From contig JADLAX010000092.1 of the NCBI GenBank assembly GCA_020848035.1, positions 1 to 64,000 on the forward strand: DNA of 64,000 nucleotides. The letters run 5' to 3'. Below, in pieces: positions 25,789 to 32,954 of this stretch. Positions within the stretch are counted from its first letter, which is position 1; every line of letters begins with the position of its first letter. Below the pieces are notes generated by a model. The model saw nothing but the letters and a program-made list of their open reading frames with translations. It had not been told where the DNA came from and did not search any database. The stretch is from Anaerolineae bacterium. GTDB lineage: Bacteria > Chloroflexota > Anaerolineae > Promineifilales > Promineifilaceae. The position numbers and the translations under genes were made by a program.

Positions 25789-27306
25789 ATGCAAGCACTT
25801 TTAGACAAACTTCACCTTCAGCCCGTCAACAGCGGCGTGTGCACCGGGCCAGACGCCTGGCTGGATACCGACGCCAAACCAATTGTTTCCTACAACCCTA
25901 CCACCGGCGCACCGATTGCCAGCGTGCTGCCTGCAACGGCCGTTGCCTACCATACGGCCGTTGCCACCGCCCAAAGCAGCTTTCACACCTGGCGCACCAT
26001 GCCCGCCCCCCAGCGCGGCCAGCTGGTGCGCGACCTGGGCAACGCCCTGCGCGACAAGCTCGAACCGCTGGGTGAGCTGATCAGCCTGGAAATGGGCAAA
26101 ATTCGCGCCGAAGGCATGGGTGAAGTGCAGGAAATGATCGACATTTGCGACTTTGCCGTGGGGCTGTCGCGCCAACTCTATGGCCTGACGATGCACTCCG
26201 AGCGCCCCGGCCACCGCATGTACGAGCAGTGGCACCCGCTGGGGCCGATTGGCGTCATCACCGCCTTTAACTTTCCCGCAGCGGTGTGGGCCTGGAACGC
26301 CGCCATTGCCGCCGTTTGCGGCGATACGGTGGTGTGGAAACCGTCAGAGCTGGTGCCGTTAACGGCCGTTGCCATCCAGCACATCGCCAACCAGGTCATG
26401 GCCGACCACGGCGTCAGCGGCGTTTTTGCCCTCACCGTGGGCGACCGCGCCGTGGGTGAACTCATCACCAACGACCACCGCCTGCCGCTGGTCTCCTTCA
26501 CCGGCTCCATTCGCACCGGCCGCACCGTCAGCGAGACCGTGGCCCGGCGTTTTGGCCGCACCATTCTGGAGCTGGGCGGCAACAACGCCATCGTTGTCGC
26601 CGCCGACGCCGATTTGGACCTGGCCACGCGGGCCATCCTCTTTGGCGCGGTCGGCACCGCCGGGCAGCGCTGCACCAGCACCCGCCGCATCATCGCCCAC
26701 CAAACCATTGCGGGCGAGCTGACCAACCGACTGGCTAAAGCATACCAGCAGGTAAAAATCGGCGATCCGCTGGTGGCCGGCACGTTGATGGGGCCGTTGA
26801 GCACAGCAACGGCCGTCACCGCCATGCAGCGCGCCCTCGAACAGGCCAAAAGTGAAGGGGGTGAAATTGTGGTCGGTGGCCGCACCCTGCCCGACGTTGG
26901 GCCGCAGTTTGTGCAGCCCACCATCGTCAAAATGCCGGGGCAAACGCCCATTGTCTGCGAAGAAACGTTTGCCCCCATTCTCTACATCATGGAGTACGAC
27001 AGCCTGGAAGACGCCATGCGCCTGCACAACGAAGTGCCCCAGGGCCTCTCCAGCGCCATCTTCACCGACTCCATCCGCACCGCCGAAGCGTTCCTGGCTG
27101 CCACCGGCTCCGACTGCGGCATTGCCAACGTCAACATCGGCACCTCCGGCGCGGAAATTGGCGGCGCGTTTGGCGGCGAAAAAGAAACCGGCGGCGGCCG
27201 TGAATCCGGCTCCGACGCCTGGAAAGCCTACATGCGCCGCCAGACCAACACGATTAACTGGTCCAAAGAGCTGCCTCTGGCGCAAGGTATAACTTTTGGG
27301 GAATAA
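25789..27306 (+). CDS. Aldehyde dehydrogenase, ALDH7-like
   Basis: The 505-residue NAD-dependent dehydrogenase has the complete ALDH core: FNFPAAVWAWNAA, Glu in LELGGNNA, the catalytic Cys in GTAGQRCTSTRR, and EETFAPI. The GGNNAIVV and CTSTRR motifs and C-terminal GGGRESGSDAWKAYMRRQT match family 7 (alpha-aminoadipic semialdehyde / piperideine-6-carboxylate dehydrogenases of lysine catabolism). Lysine use is inferred from the family only. ATG 25789 has GCGAGG upstream and is 13 bp after the permease stop. Confidence 0.9.
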   Translation: MQALLDKLHLQPVNSGVCTGPDAWLDTDAKPIVSYNPTTGAPIASVLPATAVAYHTAVATAQSSFHTWRTMPAPQRGQLVRDLGNALRDKLEPLGELISLEMGKIRAEGMGEVQEMIDICDFAVGLSRQLYGLTMHSERPGHRMYEQWHPLGPIGVITAFNFPAAVWAWNAAIAAVCGDTVVWKPSELVPLTAVAIQHIANQVMADHGVSGVFALTVGDRAVGELITNDHRLPLVSFTGSIRTGRTVSETVARRFGRTILELGGNNAIVVAADADLDLATRAILFGAVGTAGQRCTSTRRIIAHQTIAGELTNRLAKAYQQVKIGDPLVAGTLMGPLSTATAVTAMQRALEQAKSEGGEIVVGGRTLPDVGPQFVQPTIVKMPGQTPIVCEETFAPILYIMEYDSLEDAMRLHNEVPQGLSSAIFTDSIRTAEAFLAATGSDCGIANVNIGTSGAEIGGAFGGEKETGGGRESGSDAWKAYMRRQTNTINWSKELPLAQGITFGE

Positions 27307-27308
27307 AA

Positions 27309-27357
27309 TGAAGCGTGAAACGTGAGCAAGAAACCATCACGTTTCACGCATCACGAT
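27309..27357. repeat. GCGTGAAACGTGA-word inverted repeat
   Basis: Arms GCGTGAAACGTGA and TCACGTTTCACGC surround a short A-rich centre. It lies between the stops of two convergent genes and could act as a terminator. Same family as 53929-53981. Confidence 0.8.
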
Positions 27358-28394
27358 TATCCACCCAGGTACGCCTTTACCTGCGCCGTCTCCACCTGCC
27401 AGATTGCCTGCGACAAATACGGCTGGAAGCCCAGTTCGCGGTTGATTTTGAGCATGGCGGCATTGGAATCGGCGTTGCCGGTGCGAATAAAGTGGACCAA
27501 CGGCCGTTCCGCCACCACCCGCTCCAGCATTGCCGCCTTCAACCAACGGCCTAACCCCTTGCCACGATATTCGGGAAAGACACCTGTGTCGCCCTGGCTG
27601 GCCACGGCCGGTCGCTCCGGCAAAAACATCATCTCCGTGTAACCGGCCAGCTGACCTGTTGCCTTTTCCTGCACGTACAGCGTCCAGCGCGTCACGCCCT
27701 GCGCCGCCAGGTTGGCCTCGATCTGGCGCAGCTGCTCGCCGGTCATGTGGAAATCTTCCACCTCCAGATCGTCGTACGGCTGCTGGTTCATCACCTCGTG
27801 CAGCGCCACGATATCGGCCAGCTGTTCTTCCGGGTACGGACCTTCCCACCAGCCCAGATCAAACTCAGCGGTGGGCGCATTTTGCAGCCAGCTTTGCCGC
27901 AGCGATTGATCCAGATCAGCCAGGGCCAGCTGGTTGAGGTGGGTTGCCAGCCCCCGACTGCCACCCAAGCGTTCCATGAACCGCTCACCGGCGGGCACAC
28001 GGCCGTTGGTGTTCCCCATCAGCAATCGCCGATTTTGTGCGGCGGCCTCGGCCACAAGCAGCGCCAGCAGCCTGCGGGCAATGCCTTGCCGCCGATAACC
28101 CGGCAGCACCCCAATGCCCACCTGCGCCATGTGCTGGTTTTCGTCGGTGTTCATGGTGGCGATGAGGCCCTGGGCGATGACGGCCGTTTCCGCCGCATCC
28201 CACACCAGCCACACCCGCACCCGCAAAAATGGCGGCATCGACTGCCAATCCGCCTGCACCGCCGCCACCGATTTAGGCGGATCCTCCGGCGTGCGCTCCG
28301 CCCGCATTGCATTTTCATACGCCTGCAATGCCGCAAACTCCGCCTCTGTCGCCTCTACTACGCTAAACTCACGAATCTCATACCGCTCATTCAT
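27357..28394 (-). CDS. Protein with two tandem GNAT acetyltransferase domains
   Basis: The 345-residue protein has a first GNAT domain (about 1-165) with acetyl-CoA loop VGIGVLPGYRRQGIARRLL. The second (about 180-345) has GVFPEYRGKGLGRWLKAAM and NADSNAAMLKINRELGF. The double-GNAT layout resembles mycothiol synthase-like enzymes, but nothing else points to mycothiol. Substrate is unknown. It is convergent with the ALDH gene and its stop lies in the repeat between them. Confidence 0.88.
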   Translation of the reverse strand: MNERYEIREFSVVEATEAEFAALQAYENAMRAERTPEDPPKSVAAVQADWQSMPPFLRVRVWLVWDAAETAVIAQGLIATMNTDENQHMAQVGIGVLPGYRRQGIARRLLALLVAEAAAQNRRLLMGNTNGRVPAGERFMERLGGSRGLATHLNQLALADLDQSLRQSWLQNAPTAEFDLGWWEGPYPEEQLADIVALHEVMNQQPYDDLEVEDFHMTGEQLRQIEANLAAQGVTRWTLYVQEKATGQLAGYTEMMFLPERPAVASQGDTGVFPEYRGKGLGRWLKAAMLERVVAERPLVHFIRTGNADSNAAMLKINRELGFQPYLSQAIWQVETAQVKAYLGG

Positions 28395-28440
28395 CTCTCA
28401 ACCCTCATCCCTCATCTCTCATCCTTCATAACTCAAATCT
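28391..28440. repeat. CTCATCC-word direct repeat
   Basis: Near-tandem CTCATCC/CTCATCTCTC words run without a clear reverse-complement arm. It starts at the initiator of the double GNAT gene and looks like one arm of the word-type repeats. Confidence 0.55.
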
Positions 28441-28455
28441 CTGTCGCCAAATCCC

Positions 28456-28842
28456 TTACAGAATCCGATCACCCAGGGCATTTTTCACCTTGTCACTCGC
28501 TTTCAGCACGCCGTACACCTTGATCGCCTCAATCGTGTCCAGCGCCAGCTCGGCCGACACGTCATCGGCGATGGTCAGGCTGCCCACCACCCAGGCGGAC
28601 ACCTTTTCCCCGGCGGCCTGGCGCGCTTCGAGGGATTTACGGCCGTAACTCACCACCCCCACCGCCATCGTCTTACGCGTCACCGTCTGCTTCACTTCGT
28701 CGCTGTGTTTGTCCAGCTGGTTGCGGATACTGGTGCGGATGAAGTCGGTCCGGTTTGAGTAGAACCCCTCTTCCACCAGCAAATCAACCTTGCCCAAATC
28801 GACCACACTCATGTTAATGGTAATTTTTTCGCTGTCTGCCAT
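28456..28842 (-). CDS. Ribbon-helix-helix (CopG-type) transcriptional regulator
   Basis: The 128-residue protein has an N-terminal RHH fold: strand KITINMSVVDLGKVD, helix LVEEGFYSNRTDFIRTSIRNQLDKH (about 16-46). A C-terminal domain of about 75 residues follows (VSYGRKSLEARQAAGEKVS) that may bind a ligand or oligomerise. The promoter upstream is bracketed by two CCATCC-N4-GGATGG palindromes that are probably its own operators. No toxin gene is adjacent, so it is more likely a regulator than an antitoxin. Confidence 0.82.
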   Translation of the reverse strand: MADSEKITINMSVVDLGKVDLLVEEGFYSNRTDFIRTSIRNQLDKHSDEVKQTVTRKTMAVGVVSYGRKSLEARQAAGEKVSAWVVGSLTIADDVSAELALDTIEAIKVYGVLKASDKVKNALGDRIL

Positions 28843-28865
28843 TTTTGCCTCTCATCATCTATTTA

Positions 28866-28881
28866 CCATCCATACGGATGG
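28866..28881. promoter_or_regulatory. RHH operator 1, CCATCC-ATAC-GGATGG
   Basis: A perfect 6-bp inverted repeat with a 4-bp centre, just downstream of the -10 box and overlapping the likely start of transcription. Confidence 0.8.
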
Positions 28882-28891
28882 CATAAGGCGT

Positions 28892-28920
28892 ATTTTATGG
28901 ATTTGCCCCGAACCTGTCAA
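28892..28920 (-). promoter_or_regulatory. Sigma70-type promoter of the RHH regulator
   Basis: On the minus strand a perfect TTGACA (28920-28915), 17 bp, TAAAAT (28897-28892). It lies between the two operators. Confidence 0.85.
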
Positions 28921-28940
28921 GTACCAAAAACATCCATATA

Positions 28941-28956
28941 CCATCCATGAGGATGG
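28941..28956. promoter_or_regulatory. RHH operator 2, CCATCC-ATGA-GGATGG
   Basis: The second copy of the same palindrome, 75 bp centre-to-centre from operator 1 and upstream of the -35 box. An extra half-site CATCC lies at 28931-28935. Confidence 0.8.
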
Positions 28957-29010
28957 TTGAGCTAAAGGGTTACATCGGGTAAACAAACAGTTAGCAACGC
29001 AACGGCCGTC

Positions 29011-29040
29011 TTGACACTAATCGCCGCGCTTTGTTAGAAT
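29011..29040 (+). promoter_or_regulatory. Sigma70-type promoter of the P450 gene
   Basis: TTGACA (29011-29016), 18 bp, TAGAAT (29035-29040), about 90 bp before the P450 start. The RHH operator 2 lies only about 55 bp upstream of its -35 box. Confidence 0.65.
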
Positions 29041-29131
29041 CTGTATTGTGAATTTGTTCACAACTCGCTAACCAACACACGTTCGCGGCAACCCAACACA
29101 TTCCCTGGCGGCTGCCGCATTGGAGTAAACC

Positions 29132-30523
29132 ATGACGACCGCACCTGTAAAAATCGGCACGGAGAGGCTGCCCCACCCACCTGGCCCGCTAGGCAAGTGG
29201 CCCCAGGGGGTGCTCAAGCAGTTTCAAGAGCAGCCGCTGCAAGCCATGATGACCCTGTTCCGCGAATACGGCGACGCCATACGCTTCCGCGCCGTGCTTA
29301 ATTTTTACGGCTACCTCTTTTTTCATCCTGACCATTACCAGCACATTTTGCAGGACAACAACCGTAACTACACGAAGATGCCTCACCCGTCGCTGAGCCT
29401 GCTGCGGCCAGTGGTGGGCAACGGCCTGCTCACCAGCGACGGCGACTTCTGGCGGCGGCAGCGTCGCCTGGCTGCCCCAGCGTTCCATCGCAAGCGCATT
29501 GCTGCCTTTGCCACCACCATGACCGCAGCCACGGATACCATGCTAGAAAACTGGCACGCGCTGGCCAAAGACGGCCGTCCCCTGGACGTCAACGAAGCGA
29601 TGATGCACCTGACGCTGGAAATTGTGGGCAAAACGTTGTTCAGCATCGACCTGACCCGCGAGGCAGACACGGTCGGCGAGGCGTTTTCGGTGGTCAACGA
29701 GGAGATTGCCCACCTCACCAGCATTCCATTTGCCGACCTTGGCCTGAAGCTGCCCTTTTTGCCCACCACGCGGCGGATTAATAAAAATACGGCCGTTCTC
29801 ACCCAAATCGTGCACGGCATCATCCAGGAACGGCGGCAGTCGGGCCTGGAAGCAGAAGATTTGCTGGGCATGCTGATGGCCGCCCGCGACGAAGACAGCG
29901 GCGAGCGCATGAGCGACCAGCAGCTGCACGACGAAGTGATGACCATCATGCTGGCCGGGCATGAGACAACGGCCGTTGCCCTGGCCTGGACCTTTTACCT
30001 GCTGTCGGAACATCCCGCCGTGCGCGCCGAATTGGAAGCGGAGGTGGATGGGGTGTTGAACGGCCGTTTGCCCACCATGGACGACATGCCCAACCTGCCC
30101 TACACCACAATGGTGCTTGAAGAAAGCATGCGCCTTTACCCGCCCGCCTATGCCATTGCCCGCTGGGGCCACGAGGAAGACGAGGTCGGCGGCTACTACG
30201 TGCCCAAAAACGCCGTCATCACCACCAGCCCGTACGTCACCCACCGCCACCCGGAATTTTGGGACGATCCAGAGCGGTTTGATCCGCAGCGTTTTACCCC
30301 AGAACGCAAGGCGGAACGGCCGCGTTACGCTTACCTGCCGTTTGGCGGCGGGCCGCGCATCTGCATCGGCAACAGCTTTGCCATGACAGAAGCCACGCTG
30401 CTGCTGGCCAGTATTGTGCAGCGCTACCGGCTGTCGCTGGTGCCCGGTACGCGGGTGGCGCTGGAACCGCTCATTACCCTGCGCCCCAAGGGCCACCTGA
30501 TGATGACGTTGACGCCCAGGTAA
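29132..30523 (+). CDS. Cytochrome P450
   Basis: The 463-residue heme monooxygenase has the I-helix oxygen-binding motif AGHETTA (about 275-281), the K-helix EESMRLYPPAY, the meander HPEFWDDPERFDPQRF, and the heme ligand Cys411 in FGGGPRICIGN. No membrane anchor is seen, so it is soluble as most bacterial P450s. It resembles the fatty-acid/alkane-hydroxylating group in the HPEFW meander, but the substrate cannot be fixed. Redox partner genes are not adjacent. It is divergent from the RHH regulator, which might also control it. Confidence 0.94.
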   Translation: MTTAPVKIGTERLPHPPGPLGKWPQGVLKQFQEQPLQAMMTLFREYGDAIRFRAVLNFYGYLFFHPDHYQHILQDNNRNYTKMPHPSLSLLRPVVGNGLLTSDGDFWRRQRRLAAPAFHRKRIAAFATTMTAATDTMLENWHALAKDGRPLDVNEAMMHLTLEIVGKTLFSIDLTREADTVGEAFSVVNEEIAHLTSIPFADLGLKLPFLPTTRRINKNTAVLTQIVHGIIQERRQSGLEAEDLLGMLMAARDEDSGERMSDQQLHDEVMTIMLAGHETTAVALAWTFYLLSEHPAVRAELEAEVDGVLNGRLPTMDDMPNLPYTTMVLEESMRLYPPAYAIARWGHEEDEVGGYYVPKNAVITTSPYVTHRHPEFWDDPERFDPQRFTPERKAERPRYAYLPFGGGPRICIGNSFAMTEATLLLASIVQRYRLSLVPGTRVALEPLITLRPKGHLMMTLTPR

Positions 30524-30528
30524 TCTAT

Positions 30529-30557
30529 GTAGAGACGTTGCAATGCAACGTCTCTAC
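30529..30557. repeat. Perfect 14-bp-arm palindromic hairpin
   Basis: GTAGAGACGTTGCA, one A, then TGCAACGTCTCTAC, just after the P450 stop. Very similar palindromes are common between genes in cyanobacteria and some other bacteria. It may serve as a terminator. Confidence 0.85.
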
Positions 30558-30658
30558 AACACAATGGTCCTAACCCGTTTCAGGTTTCTCGTTTCCCCTT
30601 TATAATCAGCGCCACGTTTACTTCAGGAAATTTCGTGAACGTGACACATCACGACAAA

Positions 30659-30732
30659 TGAAAGGGACACAGATGAACACAAATTTCCACAGATTTTTAT
30701 CTGCGTTCATCAGCGCTAATCCGCGTCCTATT
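30659..30732. repeat. CACAGATGAACACA-word inverted repeat
   Basis: Arms with GGGACACAGATGAACACA and TCTGCGTTCATCAGCG words around an A+T-rich centre. It lies in the leader of the HExxH protease gene. Same family as 32869-32943, 43326-43382 and 45998-46057. Confidence 0.75.
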
Positions 30733-30748
30733 TTTAACGGAGAACAAT

Positions 30749-32866
30749 ATGCATAATTGGAAACGCTGGATGTCGCTGGCGCTGCTGCTTTTGCTGGTGG
30801 CCGCCTGCTCACAAGACATCGCACCCACCCCTGCCATTCCCACGGACACGCCAGAAGAAGCGACGGCCGTTCCTCCCACCGACGAACCGGCAACGGCCGT
30901 ACCCATCCCCACTGAAACGACTGTGGACGAAACGGCCGTGCCCACCGAAGCACCCGCCGCCACAGCCGAACCCGCCGAAGTAAGCTTCACCTGGCCCGCC
31001 CCGGCTGCCCCCTACGACGATTTTAGCCGCGCTCCGGTAACGGCCGTTGAACAAACCACCTTCACCGACCTGGAAGCCAACTTTCCCCCAGACCGCGACG
31101 ATCTGGCCCTGGCCATCGCCTACCGCGGCCTGACGGAACTGCCTTCAGAAACGCCACCGGAACCTACACCCTATGTCGTGGGCATGCGTGAACCCATTAC
31201 CGTGCTCAACACCGACCTCAACACCGTCTCTGCACCCAACTTTCAGCTGCTGCACATCAGCGACCATGCCTACTTCTGGTTTGATTCCACACCCGGCCTT
31301 TCCGACCCCAGCAGCGAAGCGCTGCAAAATACCGGGGCCGCCTTTGACCAGATCTACGAGCAGGACATCGCCATCTTCGGCTCGGAAGACAATCCCGGCA
31401 TCGATGGCGATCCGCGGGTGCACATCGTCAACGCCTCGCCGCTCACCGTGTGTGACGTCACCGAAAGCACCTCGCATTTATGCGGCCTGGGCGGCTACTT
31501 TGGCTCCAACGACATTCTGCCGCAAAGCGTCGATCCCAGCTCCAACGAGCGCGAAATGTTTGTCATGAACGGCAGCTTCTTCGGCTCTAGCAGCTACCTG
31601 GACATCCTGGCCCACGAATTCCGCCACATGATCGAGTCCAACTACGACGCCAACGATTGGGATTGGGAAGTAGAAGGCTCCGCGATGCTGGCCGAAGATT
31701 TGCTGGGCTTTCCCAACGATCCGATTGCCCGCGGCAATATGTTCCTGGGTAACCCGGACCAGCAGCTCAACCGCTGGGTTGATGGCAACACGCTGCCCTA
31801 TTACGGCCAGGGTTACGTCATCAACCGCTACATCTACAACCGCCTCGGCCCCGATTTGTACCGCGCCTTTGCCACCCACCCCGCCCCCGGCTTCCAGGCC
31901 ATCGACGCCATAGCCGCCGAAAACGGACTGGCATTCGACGGCATGACCATTTTCCTCGACTGGCTGGCGGCGCTGGCCATTCACACCGACGAAAATGCAC
32001 CAGAAATGTACCAGCTGCGCGAAGGGTTGGATACGGCCGCTTCCACCGGCATCAACAACTTCCCCACCAGCATCGACACCACCGTCAGCCAGTATGCCGC
32101 CGACTACTACCAGCTTTTTGGCGATGGTCCCGTGACGCTGACCTTCACCGGCAGCAACCACACCCGGCTCATTAAGGTGCTGCCCATCTCTGGGGCACAG
32201 ATGTGGCTGGCCAACCGGGCCAACTACAGCAGCATGCGCCTCACTCGCGAGTTTGACCTGAGCGGCGTAGACAGCGCCACGCTGGAATACGCCGTCTTCC
32301 ACGAAATTGAGATTGGCTACGACTTTGCCTACCTCACCCTCTCCACCGACGGCGGGCAGACGTGGCAGCCGCTGGTGGGCGAACAAATGCAGGGGGAAGG
32401 CTTCAACGACGACCCGGCCGACGCCGCCCTGACCGAACGGTTTTACACCGGGCGCAGCGGTGACTGGGTAAAGGAAACGGTTGACCTGTCGCCCTATGCC
32501 GGGCAGGTGGTGCAGCTTCGCTTTGAATACGTTACCGATCCCATTCTCACCTTTGGCGGCCTGGCGCTGGACAACATCGCCATCCCGGAAATTGGCTTCT
32601 ACGACGACGCCGAGAGCGACACCGGCTGGGTGGCCGAAGGTTTTGTGCGGGCCACCGGCTATGTGCCGCAGCGCTGGCACGTCCTGCTCATCACCTATGA
32701 AAACGGTGCGCCGGTGGTCACTCCCATCGAGCTGGCTGAAGATAATACGGCAACGGCCGAATTTTCCCTGAGCAGTGATGGTGGCGGACGGCCGTTTCTC
32801 ATCATCGCCGCCTCCAGCCCGATGACCCTGGAACCGGCTCACTACCAGTTCGAACTAACACAATAG
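30749..32866 (+). CDS. Secreted lipoprotein zinc metalloprotease (HExxH, M6-like)
   Basis: The 705-residue protein has a lipoprotein signal (lipobox Leu-Val-Ala-Ala-Cys) and a Thr/Pro/Ala linker (about 22-75). The catalytic domain has the zinc motif HEFRHMIE near residue 288 and a downstream Glu in WEVEGSAMLAEDLLG. The C-terminal half is beta-rich and contains a concanavalin-like segment (DAESDTGWVAEG). The pattern resembles immune-inhibitor-A/M6 proteases. It probably acts on extracellular protein. GGAG precedes ATG. A second lipoprotein protease gene (S41) follows on the same strand after a hairpin repeat. Confidence 0.85.
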   Translation: MHNWKRWMSLALLLLLVAACSQDIAPTPAIPTDTPEEATAVPPTDEPATAVPIPTETTVDETAVPTEAPAATAEPAEVSFTWPAPAAPYDDFSRAPVTAVEQTTFTDLEANFPPDRDDLALAIAYRGLTELPSETPPEPTPYVVGMREPITVLNTDLNTVSAPNFQLLHISDHAYFWFDSTPGLSDPSSEALQNTGAAFDQIYEQDIAIFGSEDNPGIDGDPRVHIVNASPLTVCDVTESTSHLCGLGGYFGSNDILPQSVDPSSNEREMFVMNGSFFGSSSYLDILAHEFRHMIESNYDANDWDWEVEGSAMLAEDLLGFPNDPIARGNMFLGNPDQQLNRWVDGNTLPYYGQGYVINRYIYNRLGPDLYRAFATHPAPGFQAIDAIAAENGLAFDGMTIFLDWLAALAIHTDENAPEMYQLREGLDTAASTGINNFPTSIDTTVSQYAADYYQLFGDGPVTLTFTGSNHTRLIKVLPISGAQMWLANRANYSSMRLTREFDLSGVDSATLEYAVFHEIEIGYDFAYLTLSTDGGQTWQPLVGEQMQGEGFNDDPADAALTERFYTGRSGDWVKETVDLSPYAGQVVQLRFEYVTDPILTFGGLALDNIAIPEIGFYDDAESDTGWVAEGFVRATGYVPQRWHVLLITYENGAPVVTPIELAEDNTATAEFSLSSDGGGRPFLIIAASSPMTLEPAHYQFELTQ

Positions 32867-32868
32867 AA

Positions 32869-32943
32869 TTGTGGGACACAGATAAACACAGATTTTCACA
32901 GATTCAATCTGCGTTTATCTGTGTTCATCTGTGTCCCATTTTT
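32869..32943. repeat. GGGACACAGATAAACACAG-word inverted repeat
   Basis: Long arms GGGACACAGATAAACACAG and CTGTGTTCATCTGTGTCCC surround inner complementary words. It fills almost the whole gap between two protease genes and ends right before the ribosome site of the second. Confidence 0.85.
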
Positions 32944-32954
32944 AAGGAGGAATC

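Noticed and set aside
27337..28523. Reading frames on the other strand and frames within the double GNAT gene
   Set aside because: They are composition shadows; the GNAT motifs lie in only one frame.
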